A DNA stretch of 64,000 nt, taken from contig NC_037254.1 in assembly GCF_000002425.4 (NCBI RefSeq), positions 23,407,244-23,471,243 of the forward strand. The letters run 5' to 3'. This stretch comes from Physcomitrium patens. Its lineage: Eukaryota; Streptophyta; Bryopsida; Funariales; Funariaceae. A program made the position numbers and the translations under genes. This document shows, piece by piece, positions 1 through 10,429 of this stretch (its first letter is position 1; the number at the start of each line of letters is the position of its first letter). The notes below the pieces were generated by a model, which was not told the origin of the DNA, did not search any database, and saw only the letters and a list, made by a program, of their open reading frames with translations.

Positions 1-3000
1 GCACCAGAAGTCACAATAGAGACGAGATATAAAACGGCAGATAAGAAGGTAAAGCCTGTTGCCAGACCATTACCAGAGGATTCTAAAGAACAAATGGGAG
101 AAGCATCAAAAGAAGCGAGTTTAAGAGATCCAATGAGTATTGGACATCAGTTTACTGAAGAGACTTTTGAAGAATTGAAGATTGGTTCTGATGGTTCTTT
201 ATTGCCGGAGGAAATTACTTGCTTCAAAAAGATGTTGGCTAAACAAGGTAGATCGTTTGCCTTCGAATCTCATGAAATTGGGTGTGTGGATCCAAATATT
301 GGAACACCTATGGTTATCTTCACTGTACCACATGTACCTTGGAATCTAAGACCGATTCCAGTACCGAGGGCACATTTACCTAAATTGGTGGAACTATTGA
401 AAGAAAAGATAAAGATGAAAATATTGGAACCTTCATTTGCGCTGTATTCTAGTCGATGGTTTATGGTACCTAAGAAGAATGGGTCACTACGGTTTATTCA
501 AGATATGCAGCCGGTGAATGCTGTAACTGTCACGAATGCAGGAATTGGACCTATTGTGGATGAATTTGCTGAGGCGTTTGCTGGAAGGGCGATCTATTCA
601 ATGGGTGATTTGTATTCAGGTTATGATCAATTTCAACTTGCTGAAGGAAGTAGAGATATGACAACGATGAGGACACCGCTTGGATTGGTTAGAATGTGCA
701 CTCTTCTTCAAGGCGCGACCAACTCGGTTGCGCATATGATGAATGGGATGAATAAGGTATTGAGAGATTTTATTCCGGAAAAGACTATGTCTTTTCTGGA
801 TGATGTTCCTATAAAAGGGCGCAGAGAAGGAGACAAGGATGAAACTTTAGATACGAGGGGGTGTCGCAGAGATGTTGTTGATCATATACAAGATTGTGAA
901 AATATTTTAACTCGGCTTGGAGAAGTTCATCTTACCTTATCGGGTATGAAGTCCGTATTTGGAGTGCGAGAGGTTGTAATTGTTGGACATTTATGCGGAT
1001 CTTACGGAAGAAAACCAGATCCGACTAAAGTTGATGCAATTGGAAGGATGAAAGAGGATTGTGGTTCTTTAACAGAGGTTCGCAAGTTTTTGGATGCATG
1101 TGTATTTTATCGAATCTGGATCCGTCATTTTGCTCACATAGCGGATCCATTATATGAACTGTTACGCAAGGGTTACCGATTTAAATGGGAAGAAAGGCAT
1201 ATTCAGGCAATGCATAGATTGAAGAAATTATTGATGTCACCTCCAATATTGAGGAAGGTTGATTATAAGTGCAATAGACCAGTGATTCTTACTATAGTCG
1301 CTAGTCCAATTGCTGTTGGATGGGCGGTGGATCAAGATGATTCGAATGGGAGTAGATTTGCAGTTCGATTTGGGGCTAAAGTTTTAAGTATTCGTCAGCG
1401 TGCATATTCGCAAGTCAAAAGAGAACTTTGGGGAGTCGTTTCGGCTATGAAAGCTGAAAAGGACTATTTGATTAGGGCAGTAGTAGTAATTGAAACAGAT
1501 TGCTTGCCATTGCTTGGAATGATTATTAACTGTTCAACGCCAGATATTGCAATGTTGAGATGGATTGCTTATATTAAGTCACTAAATCCAGAATTTAAGC
1601 ATATCGCTGGAAAGGACAATTTAGTAGCAGACATGCTATCTCGAGCAAGATACGAGAGGGAAGACGAAATGGTTGAAGACATTGATGATGTCGGATTGAA
1701 ATTCTATTCAATATCAAATCTCAACAGAGAAGACAAGCTATTTCTTGAAGAATCTTATGAAGGAGAATTATTGAATATTGGTCATTATTTGAATACCTTG
1801 TCTAAGCAGGGGAATTAGTCTACAGAAAAATTTAAACAAATAAGAAAAAAAGCATATGGATTTTTACTTCGAGATGGATTCTTATGGAAGAGACCGAAGA
1901 AAGGAATTGGGATGCCACAGCGAGTGATAGGCAAAAGGGAAGAAAAACTAAAATTATTAAAGGAGTTTCATGATAGTTTATGGGCAGGGCATAGAGGAAT
2001 CTGGGCTACTTTTGCTAAACTCAAGGAACGATATTGGTAGAAAAATATGTATTGAGATGTGCTCTCATTTGTAGAGTCATGTAAAATCTGTCAATCGTAT
2101 TCTAATATCCGACATCGAGATGGTCTTCATCCTACATATCCTTTGGCTATTCATTTTAAATGGGTTGTTGATTTGGTTATTATGCCGGTTGGGTTATGGC
2201 AGATGAGATATTTGGTTTTAGCTCGTGAAGATTTATCAAATCAAGTAGAAGGAAGAACATTGAGGACAAAATCTACAGAGGGGATTTGTAGGTTTTTGCT
2301 TGAAGATGTCATTTGCCGTTACGGGTGCGTAGGAAAAATCACTGCAGATCGTGGAGAATTAAATGCACAAAAAGCTCGTAAGTTCTTTGAAAGATGTGGA
2401 GTTAAACTATCACTGACTACTGCTTATAATCCGGAAGGGAATGCGAAAAGCGAACGCGGTCACCCGCCGATTGTGAAAGCATTGGTTAAAGCTTGTAATG
2501 GGAAGGTTAAAGAGTGGCCACGGCTTTTGTCATTTGCATTATGGGCTGATCGAACAACACATAGTTTGGTGACAGGATATATGCCAGTAGAACTTATGAC
2601 AGGTCAAAAACCAATTATGCCGATTGAAGAAAAGGTACTTACTTGGAGTATGCTACCATGGGAAGATGGATTGACAAGAGAAGAACTTCTGGCTATTAGG
2701 ATTCGACAATTGGAGCAAAGAACGGAAGATATCCAGATAGCATTGGAAAGGTTAAAAAGAGCAAGGTTACAAAACAAGGCGCGATTCGATAAGCAACATT
2801 GATTGAGACCAAAAGCAATCGAGGAAGGTGACTGGGTACTTGTTTATGACAATAGTCTGGATAATCAACATAGTACTTTGCGGAAATTTTCAAAACGTTG
2901 GTTTGGACCATATGTTGTAACAACTGTTCATGATAATGCGACTTACTCATTACGGGAGTTAGATGGTACAAAATTGAAAATACCAATTGCAGGGAAGCGA

Positions 3001-3147
3001 GTAAAAATATTTAAACGAAGAAACACAGAGATGAATATGGAAGACCTTAATGAAGGTACAGAGATTCCGCAGCAAGAAGATGAAAGTGATATGGATAATG
3101 AAGGTAACTACGACAAACTGGACAAAGACGTAGGGGATATATTCTGA
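1..3147 (+). pseudogene. Ty3/gypsy pol of element A, 5'-truncated by the window edge, four in-frame stops
   Basis: One frame stays open from base 1 to a stop at 3145-3147 except for TAG 1816-1818, TAG 2038-2040, TGA 2053-2055 and TGA 2800-2802. In order it shows reverse transcriptase (palm motif FLDD near 793, GDLYSGYDQF near 604), RNase H (ETDCLPLLG near 1495, GKDNLVADMLSRA near 1609), an integrase zinc region around 1970-2090 and an integrase core (VVDLV near 2165, TADRGE near 2341, NAKSERG near 2440). No chromodomain is visible. The RNase H site that normally starts with Asp reads IVASP near 1297, so a catalytic Asp appears lost. The pol is clearly different from that of elements B-E. Gag and protease lie before the window. 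The frame assignment is seen; loss of function is inferred from the stops. Confidence 0.88.
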
Positions 3148-3197
3148 ATCAAATAGCAATTGGGTAAATTGGTGCATACCAGAGGATGCACAGGTTC

Positions 3198-3209
3198 AGA
3201 GGGGATGGA
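3198..3209 (+). other. Polypurine tract of element A
   Basis: The run AGAGGGGATGGA lies 50 bases after the pol stop and directly before a TG dinucleotide that could open the 3' LTR. This is the usual place for the plus-strand primer. An alternative purine-rich stretch near 3868-3905 was considered but is far from pol. Confidence 0.5.
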
Positions 3210-4363
3210 TGTCGTGTTGTAACACGAGTATACAGTGAAAATAAAAAGAAAGGGGAATTTTATTAATATTCAGTTACCTCGAATATTGGGAGCATCAACC
3301 AACTCCAGTACATATACTGAGTAGTCAGGTTCAGTCACCCCGTTATAGTCAGCCGGGGCATACTGAAATGCTCCATTCGATTTCAATAACGGGAGTCAGC
3401 AGGAAGAGAAGGATCAATTCACACGACAGATTTGAGGAGCCAATTGGATCCAATTTCGATAATCCAATCCGGATCCTCTTATCCAATATGAGACCTGAAT
3501 TGGTCGGTCAACCCAATGCAGTCTAATTACGGGAAATCCAGGTCTTACTACGGGTCTTAGCCAATCTGACGCGAGGACCAATTTGACCCAATTATGGGAA
3601 CATCCAGGTTACTACGGGCATCTTTCCCAATATAGGACCTGAATTGGTCGGGCGACTCAATGTGGTCCCGATTATGGGGTTCGATTCTGTTTCAGGCTGT
3701 CATGTTCTCTGTGCCGTTTCAGGGAACGTTGTTTTCGGTAAATGGATTTCTTAAAGGTAAAAACGGAGGAGAAAGCTTGACGGCGAGAGCCAATTTCAGA
3801 TCCAAACTTGAGGTGGGAGCCAATTCCGGATCTAAGACGCAAGATTGAAGAAATTCAGAGGATAAGGTTAGGGGGGATATAGTTTTGAGGGAGGGAGGTT
3901 TTTTTCAGGGGGAATTGGGGGGAGCGAGTTTTCAAGCTTTTGCAAGGTTACTAGTTCGGATTTTCATTTGGAGGTTTCTGGAAGATCAAGGGAATTAGAG
4001 AGAGGAGCTTCATGCTTCGGGTCGGGGAAGGAAAGACATAGAATTTGGATTTTTCTTCTTCGTAGAGTTTTGGGAAGACTGAGGCAATCGCTGCTGAAGT
4101 CAGTGTTGTAATGGTGAATCGGGATTTTTAAATGAAGTGGGTTTGAATACTCTTGACTGTTTTATAAAATCGAGTTACGTCTGTGATTGAAGGATTAAAG
4201 GGGTGTCTATAGGATTGAGTATGCGGAGTGAATGAAATTTATTGGATTAATCTAAGAGGACAGTCAGTGGATACAAGATCGTAAGTACAAAGGGGTATTG
4301 AAGATTAACAGTTTGGGTTGTTCGGGGTTCTCTGTAACGTCTAGAGACCTATCGGCTGGGGCA
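3210..4363 (+). repeat. Probable 3' LTR of element A
   Basis: The segment follows the polypurine tract, begins TGTCGTGTTGTAACACG, has a TATA-like TTTATAAAA near 4160, and could end at GGGGCA (4363) before an A run. It has no long ORF. The 5' end is supported by the polypurine tract. The 3' end is a guess, because the matching 5' LTR and any target duplication are outside the window. Confidence 0.4.
3480..3678 (+). repeat. Imperfect direct repeat inside LTR A (period about 144)
   Basis: A block around 3480-3534 containing CCTGAATTGGTCGG recurs around 3625-3678, with both copies ending in a purine-rich ACGGG/ATGGG motif. Shorter ATCCAGGT...TACTACGGG pieces also repeat 66 bases apart (3536 and 3602). 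These look like diverged U3 subrepeats. Confidence 0.6.
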
Positions 4364-4544
4364 AAAAAAAAGACTTCGACAAGCAGTCGAAGAGCATCCG
4401 TATAGATTTACGGTACATTGTTGCAGTCGTTTATATTCCAGCAGTCAAAAACTGATAGACTGCTTGACTATCGGCAAATCTCCATACTACCTTCTACAGC
4501 CAGACGCCCGGTGCGTTCTCAAGCAGAAAAGCACGTAATACGAC
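4364..4544. other. Short unassigned spacer between elements A and B
   Basis: No reading frame or repeat is recognised. It starts with an A run and ends where homology to the integrase of element B begins abruptly (about 4545). Confidence 0.4.
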
Positions 4545-7305
4545 ACCGTTCCGTTTGGCCATCAGTTTGAGGATGAAAAGCTGAAGAAAGCTTGATATCC
4601 ACCTTCAATATATCAAAGAGAGATCTCCAAAACTTTGACACGAACTAGGTACCTCGATCTGATATGATATCATCTGGTAGTCCATGATATTGATACACAT
4701 TATCGAGAAAGAGTCTTGCTGTGTCTGCACTAGATGATGTCTTCTTACAAGGAACAAATTGTGCCATTTTAGTAAGCCGATCTACCACGACAAAGATGCT
4801 GTCAAATGAGTTTGATGATGTCAAGTCCGTGATGAAGTCGGTAGAAATTGAAGACCATGGTCGACGTAGAATTGGCAATGGCTGTAGAAGTCCATAAGGG
4901 CGATGCCGAGGATTCTTAGATCTTGAACAGATATCACAAGAGAGGACAAAATCTTTCACATCCTTCCACATTTGGGGCCACCAAAAATCTCGGGAAATAA
5001 GCTCCAAGGTCTTGTTGAATCCAAAATGTCCCACAGCTGGAAAATCATGGCGAGATTGAAGAACTCGGAGTCGTGCTAGTCCTTTTGGAATGTACAATCG
5101 CTCTTCAAAGTATAAAAGATCTCCCTCCACCTTGAACTTGTCATCATTGGTACGTTGCTTGATATCAATGGCTACTGAATCTTTAATGGTCATAGCACGT
5201 ACCTGGTTTAGGAAGTCAGCATCAAATGATACAATAGTAGCACAAAGTTGAAATCTCTCTGGCTTCAATAACGTTGTACATTGTTGATCAAACGCTGCTT
5301 CTCCAGCCTTTGGTATAAGATACGATCTCCTTGATAAAGCATCGGATAGTCCTTGCTGCCTTCCAAGTCGATAAGTGATAACAAAATCGAATCTGGATAG
5401 CGACATATTCCACCGAGCTTAACGCCGATTTAAAACTCGAGCCGTCATGAAATACTCCAAATTCTTGTGATCCGTACATACGATTACTGGATGTACAGCT
5501 CTTTCAAGAAAATGATGCCATTCTTCGAAAGAATCCACTATAGCAAGAAGTTCCTTATCGTGGATCTCATAATTGATTTCAGTAGCAGAGAACTTCCGAG
5601 AATAGAATGCAACTGGATGGAGCTTCTTATCTTCACTCATTTGTGAAAGCACAGCTCCCAAAGTAAAATTTGAAGCATCAATTTCTAAATAGAAGGCCTT
5701 TGTAAAGTCTGGATGTACCAAAATTGGAGCTGTAGTAAATGCTGTCTTCAAATCTTGAAACGCCTTCTCCGCCAAAGGTCCCCATTCCAACTTATCTTTG
5801 CATGTTAATCGAGTGAGAGGAGCAGTAACTTGAGAATAATTCTTGATGAAGATCTGATAGAAGTTAGCAAAACCAAGAAAGCATTGTACGTCTCTAACCG
5901 TCTTCGGAACCTCCCAAGACATGATTGCTTCTACTTTCTTGGGGTCCATCTTCAAACCTTTTGTAGTCGCAATGAACCCCAAAAATTCCATCTCCGTCTA
6001 GTGAAATAAACACTTTTCTAATTTGGCATATAGTCCTCGCTTGCGTAGTTTCTCCAAGACCAAACAAACATGCTCCTCATGCTCTTCCTCGTATTTAGAG
6101 AATATTAGAATATCGTCCAAGTAGATGACAACAAAATCGTCGAGGTGTTCTCGAAAGATGTCATTCATCATATATTGGAAAACCGCTGGAGCATTGGTAA
6201 GACCAAAAAGCATGACATTATATTCGAAATGACCATACCTTGTACGGAATGCTGTCTTCCACTCATCTCCTTCCTTGATTCGTACGAGATTATAAGCTCC
6301 CCTTAGATCAATTTTTGTAAAGATCTTCGCACGTCCAAGTTGTTCTAAGAGACTAGAAATCAAGGGTAATGGGTAACGATTTTTCTTTATTACCTTGTTG
6401 AAGCCTCGATAGTCCACACACATCCGTAATGATCCATCTTTCTTCTTCACAAATAAGATGGGTGCTCCAGCTGATGATTTTGAATGACGAATGAAGTTCT
6501 TGGCTAGATTCTCGTCGATGTACTTTCGTAACTCTGCCAACTCTGTTTGCGATAGATTGTAGATTGGGCCAAAAGGTGGTTGTGCTCCTTCTTGCAAGTC
6601 TATGGCACAATCAGATGGTCGGTGTTCCGGTAGTATGTCGGCGTTCTTCTTTTGAAACACGTCTTCAAAATCTTTATATTGCTCCGATATACTTGCTGTT
6701 GAGATCTTCTCCTCGGTAGTTGGAGCCGCATAAATGACAAATGGAGTGCCTTCCTTAGATGATCTTATAAACGCTCTTGCTCCAATGAATAAGGATTTCT
6801 TTTTTTGAGGTTTTTTACTAGGTTTTTTCTTGGGTGGTTTTGTGGAAAAAGTCATCTTCCGCAACCTCCAATCTATCAATGGATTATGTTTTTCCAACCA
6901 AGAAAGACCAAGAATAATAGGATTTGATGGGGTTCTAATAATATTAAAAATAATATGACTATTATGGTCTTTAAACGTTACTTCTATAGGTTTTGATTCA
7001 TGGGTGATGCTACCAGACAATAAAGGTCGCCCATCTATGACCTCAACATGAACAGGTTTTGATTTTTGTACTAAAGGGATCTTATGACGCTTTGCAAATT
7101 CTTTGTCTAAAAAACAAGCAGATGCTCCTGAGTCTAGTAGTGCTAAGGTTCTCAGTTTTTGAGGGCCAATAAACAGAGGGATTATAAAACAAAGTGCAAG
7201 TTGGGCAGAAAGAAAGGAACCTGATTGTTATTGGGATATTTCATTGTCCAGCCGCACAGTTCCTACTGTGGCTGGGCATCTTCGTTTTCCTGAACAAATA
7301 CTCCC
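4545..7305 (-). pseudogene. Pol of element B (protease, RT, RNase H, partial integrase)
   Basis: This frame is -1 relative to gag and opens after TAG 7306-7308. The protease keeps the catalytic DSGA ([10 protein letters not shown], near 7110-7140). RT has YLDD (near 6120) and the [10 protein letters not shown] segment. RNase H carries DASNF and TDHKNLEYF. The integrase zinc region keeps HDFPAVGHFGF and CDICSRSK. Stops are TAA 7228-7230, TAG 5998-6000, TAA 5419-5421 and TAG 4645-4647. Element C reads CAA, CAG, CAA and CAG at these sites, so each is a single C-to-T change. Integrase breaks off at about 4545. Confidence 0.85.
7263..7305 (-). other. gag-pol -1 overlap of element B with GGAAAAC motif
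   Basis: The pol frame is open through the last 43 bases of gag and encodes GKRRCPATVGTVRL just before and after the gag stop. The same peptide pattern occurs in C and D, showing that the -1 frame is translated. The motif GGAAAAC lies at 7284-7290. It is not a textbook slippery heptamer. Confidence 0.55.
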
Positions 7306-8288
7306 CTAGTCTTGACTATGCCTCGATTTTGCTTTTTGGGGCAGTTTCCGACTTTGTGGCCTTCTCTACCGCAATACAAGCATAAATTTTCTTCCATACG
7401 TCACTTTTTTTCTTCTATAGTAAGAGATTTGATACGTACCGCATCAATTTGCATGTCTTCCACCTCTGAATGCGAATTCACACCGCTTGCCGACATAGTT
7501 GGAGCATGGCAAATTGTATGTTGTCTTGAGCGTTGGTCTTGGCGATGTTGGAATAGGCGATTATCGCACTTCACAGCTTGGCTAATGGCTTCATTGAGCA
7601 TTCGTGGATCAGGAAGAGTTAATAGCAAATCCTTCACATCATCTCTTAAACCCCAATAGAATTGACTCATCAACGCTTCTTCATCCCAATTGATGTCGCA
7701 TACTAATTGCCTGAAATCCAAAGCATAGACTGATGTAGAACGCATCCCTTGTGGTAGCGACCGGATCTTTGTTGTAGCCCATCGAACCTTATCGTGTTCA
7801 CCAAATGCTTCCGCAAATGCTTCCAAAAAGGTTTCGAAGTTGTTTAATAGGGATGATCGTTTCTCAAACAAAGGAGCAAACCATGATAGAGCTTGTCCCG
7901 TAAGTAAGGTTCCAACAAGCCCAACACGTGACTCCTCCGTTGGATATCGTTCGGGCTGTAAAACTGTTATCAACCTGATTTGATTGACGAATCCTTGAAA
8001 CTTGGAACGTGTTCCATCAAACTTATCTGGAAGGCTAACTCGAGGCTCCTTATGTTGTAGAACTAGTAGTTCTTGTCGAACCTTAGGTAAAGTTGTTTCT
8101 CCAAGTGCCGAAATTTGAGGCTAGTATAGTTTAGATTGTGCTATCCCAGATACTCCATCATTATGAAGCGTTGCCACCACTCCTTCAATCTCTGCAGTTC
8201 TTTGTGATAACATAGCGAGGGCATTCATAATAGCATCTAACTTAGACTCCGAAATTTCTGTCATACTAATGTCTTGACCTCCGGCCAT
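7263..8288 (-). pseudogene. Gag of element B
   Basis: The start is the ATG at 8286-8288 (MAGGQDISMTE), aligned with the gag start of C. The capsid region has the typical FDGTRSKF and ALSWFAPLFE segments. A CCHC zinc knuckle (CLYCGREGHKVGNC) lies at 7341-7382. In-frame stops are TAG 8121-8123, where C has CAG, and TGA 7401-7403, where C has CGG. The natural end is TAG 7263-7265. The last about 43 bases overlap pol in the -1 frame. Confidence 0.8.
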
Positions 8289-8331
8289 TCTAAAAGAAGG
8301 ACAAAAATGACCCTATAAGAGGCAATATTGG

Positions 8332-8565
8332 TTTATAGGAGGGTAATCCACAACCTATAAAACGCCTTAAGAATTTCAAGAAGAGGGATAATCCACAACC
8401 TATAAAACGCCTTAAGAATTTCAAGAAGAGGGGTAATCCACTCTCTCCAAGAAGAATAAGACTCCAATATTGTAACAGAAGAAGTATCAGTTTAGAGGAG
8501 GGTAATCCGCAACCTCTAAAAAATGCTAGTATACCTTCAAGTAGAGAGGTAATCCACACTCTACT
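8332..8565 (-). promoter_or_regulatory. 5' leader hairpin array of element B
   Basis: Four inverted repeats enclose a GGTAATCC core (GGAUUACC in the RNA). At 8332-8361 the stem is TTTATAGG/CCTATAAA. At 8427-8444 it is AGAG/CTCT. At 8491-8520 it is TTTAGAGG/CCTCTAAA. At 8540-8565 it is AGTAGAG/CTCTACT. A 45-base unit is also tandemly duplicated at 8341-8429. Stems differ between copies while pairing is kept, which indicates RNA structure. The function is unknown; packaging, dimerisation or translation control are possible. Confidence 0.65.
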
Positions 8566-8577
8566 AAGAAAGAACTA

Positions 8578-8589
8578 GCTCTGATATCT
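8578..8589 (-). other. Degenerate primer-binding-like site of element B
   Basis: Plus-strand GCTCTGATATCT corresponds to the GCTCTGATACCA of element C. The nine bases GCTCTGATA are shared, but the CCA-matching end is not. It lies 24 nt from the LTR edge. Confidence 0.45.
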
Positions 8590-8613
8590 CAAGTTAGTGT
8601 AGTCTCGATAAAC

Positions 8614-9108
8614 TGTCACGGACACAAAATACAGACTTGAAATCTAACAAGAAGTTCAAGAAGAAATGGAAAAACTAGATTAAACAGATGAGTACAAGAA
8701 CAACACCAGAAAGGTGAGCTAGAACTCCAAGAGATGTGTTGTCGAGAGTGAAGAACTCTTCAGCCTCGATCCCTATATATACTCCTACTTAGGAAGCTTC
8801 TCGAGCTACTTCTATTAACTAGGAAGCTTCTAGAAGGTTCCAGAGGCTTCCTTTCTAGAAGGTTCTAGAAACTTCTCGAGCTACTTCTATTAACTAGGAA
8901 GCTTCTAGAAAGTTCCAGGGGATTCTTTTCTAGAAACTTCTAGAAACTTCTCTTCTAGAAGGTTTCAGTGACTTCCTTTCTAGAAGCTTCTAGAAACTTC
9001 TCTCTAAAAGGTTCCAGAGGCTTCTCTTCTAGAAGGTTCCAGAGGCTTGTTTTCTAGAAGGTTCTAGAAACTTCTCTCTAGAAAGTTCTAAGGAATATGT
9101 CCCTAACA
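8614..9108 (-). repeat. 5' LTR of element B (495 bp)
   Basis: Runs from TGTCACGGACAC to ATGTCCCTAACA, matching the ends of the C LTRs (TGTCACGG...CATGACA). On the minus strand U3 is the high-coordinate side. A TATATATA box is at 8774-8781, and U3 above it is filled with TTC/GAA repeats. Confidence 0.85.
8821..9095 (-). promoter_or_regulatory. Heat-shock-element array in U3 of LTR B
   Basis: The block holds many copies of TTCTAGAA and longer runs such as TTCTAGAAGGTTCTAGAA, with alternating TTC and GAA units at 5-base spacing. This is the known binding pattern of plant heat shock factors (nTTCnnGAAn). Runs of four to six units occur near 8822-8850, 8853-8875, 8900-8917, 8929-8951, 8979-9000 and 9053-9073. 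The array ends about 40 bp upstream of the TATA box. Heat inducibility is an inference from the motif. Confidence 0.7.
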
Positions 9109-9949
9109 GGTATCTTAATTTATTTTTTTTGCTACCAAGATCAATTTCTAATCCTTTTTTTAATAAGATTTATATAATATATGTCCTAAATATCAAATAA
9201 AAGAAACAAAATAAGTCTTCAAGAGTTACCAATGTCTAACAAAGGTGATTTTAAATATATAAAATTTACTACCAATTAAAATTAATTTTAAAAGCCACTA
9301 TCAAAAGAAAATAAAATTATATAAATTCTAATAGTAGTTCTTTTAAACAACATCTTTTTAAAGTAGTAACAAAGTACTTTTTGGTTCAATATCAACCACC
9401 ACTATCACTAGTTGTAGTTGATGATTAATAAGAATATGAAGTGGATAGTATTTTGGAGCATTATTACTTTCATCATGGTAGTAGACACCTACAACTTCAG
9501 TACAAAGTTCTTTAAAAAAGTTATTCCATCTACAATGCAATGTAGGAACCTGCACAAAACCTCACCTATTGCCAAGAAATAATTTGGAGATACCATTGGA
9601 AAGGAAACGAGGACATTCCATATTAGTGGAGGAAAATTAATTGTAATAGGATATATATATAAGATATTTGTATTATTGACATATAGAGATAGATATTTAG
9701 AACCATGTTTGAGAAGTTATAGAAGTTTTTAGAATTGGAATTAGGTTAATGGACCAAATAGGACCTACCATGGAACCTTCTAGAAAATATTTTAGATAGT
9801 TATCTAGATAGGGCTCACCATGGAATCCTTTAGAAGGAATTTAAGGCAGTTATCTAAAAGAGGTCCATCATTTGGGAACATTTTAGAAAATCCAAGGTGG
9901 TAGAATAAAGTACAAATAGGATTAGTCAAGGCCTTTTAGAGCATCTGGT
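9109..9949. other. AT-rich spacer, possibly an old LTR split by element C
   Basis: No supported gene. The right part (about 9640-9949) has a TATATATAT stretch and two related ...TCACCATGGAA/ATCATTTGGGAA segments with TAGAA motifs, which look like a decayed LTR. The sequence continues on the other side of C at 16097, after the CTGGT duplication. Confidence 0.35.
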
Positions 9950-10379
9950 TGTCACGGACACAAAATACAGACTTGAAATCTAACAAGTTCAAGAAGAAGT
10001 GGCAGAACTAGGTTAAACAGATGAGTACAAGAACAACACCAGAAAGGTGAGCTAGAACTCCAAGAAATGTATTGTCGAGACTGAAGAACCCTTCAGCCTC
10101 GACTCCTATATATACTACTGAATAGGAAGCTTCTCGAGCTACTTCCGCTAACTAGGACGCTTCTCCAACAACTTCTACTGATTAGGAAACTTCTCGAGTA
10201 ACTTCCTAGAATCTATCAGAATATTCTAGAACCTTCTAAGAATATTCTAGAACCTTCTAAGAGAATCTTTAGGGAATATTCTAAGAATCTTCTAGAACCT
10301 TCTAAAGGAATCTTTAGAGAATCTTTAGAAAATATTCTAGAAGAATATTCGAAGAATATTCCAATGTATGTCCATGACA
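9950..10379 (-). repeat. 3' LTR of element C (430 bp)
   Basis: Starts TGTCACGGACAC and ends TGTCCATGACA. TATATATA is at 10107-10114. It carries one extra 21-base TTC/GAA unit compared with the right LTR and lacks three bases (AAG) near its start, which explains the 18 bp length difference. Confidence 0.95.
10216..10361 (-). promoter_or_regulatory. Heat-shock-element array in 3' LTR of C
   Basis: GAATATTCTAGAACCTTC and related units repeat here, with alternating GAA and TTC at 5-base steps. The array sits on the U3 side of the TATA box at 10107-10114. Confidence 0.65.
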
Positions 10380-10393
10380 TCACCTCCTCTTCT
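10380..10393 (-). other. Polypurine tract of element C
   Basis: On the minus strand AGAAGAGGAGGTGA abuts the TG of the 3' LTR exactly, as expected for the plus-strand primer. Confidence 0.8.
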
Positions 10394-10429
10394 AACTTCG
10401 AGGTCTCCGAGAAGCAATGTTGTTATCAG

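Larger units (their letters stand above)
4545..9108 (-). mobile_element. Ty3/gypsy chromovirus B, 3'-truncated
   Basis: On the minus strand the order is LTR (8614-9108), leader with hairpins, gag, protease, reverse transcriptase, RNase H and partial integrase. Homology to element C stops at about 4545, inside the integrase core just after the QTDGQTER segment. The rest of integrase, the chromodomain, ORF3 and the 3' LTR are therefore missing. Several stops make it non-autonomous. No target duplication can be defined because one end is lost. Confidence 0.85.

Noticed and set aside
3240-3280. Start of a short gene after pol of element A
   Set aside because: The frames are short and the region fits an LTR better (polypurine tract before, TATA-like box later).
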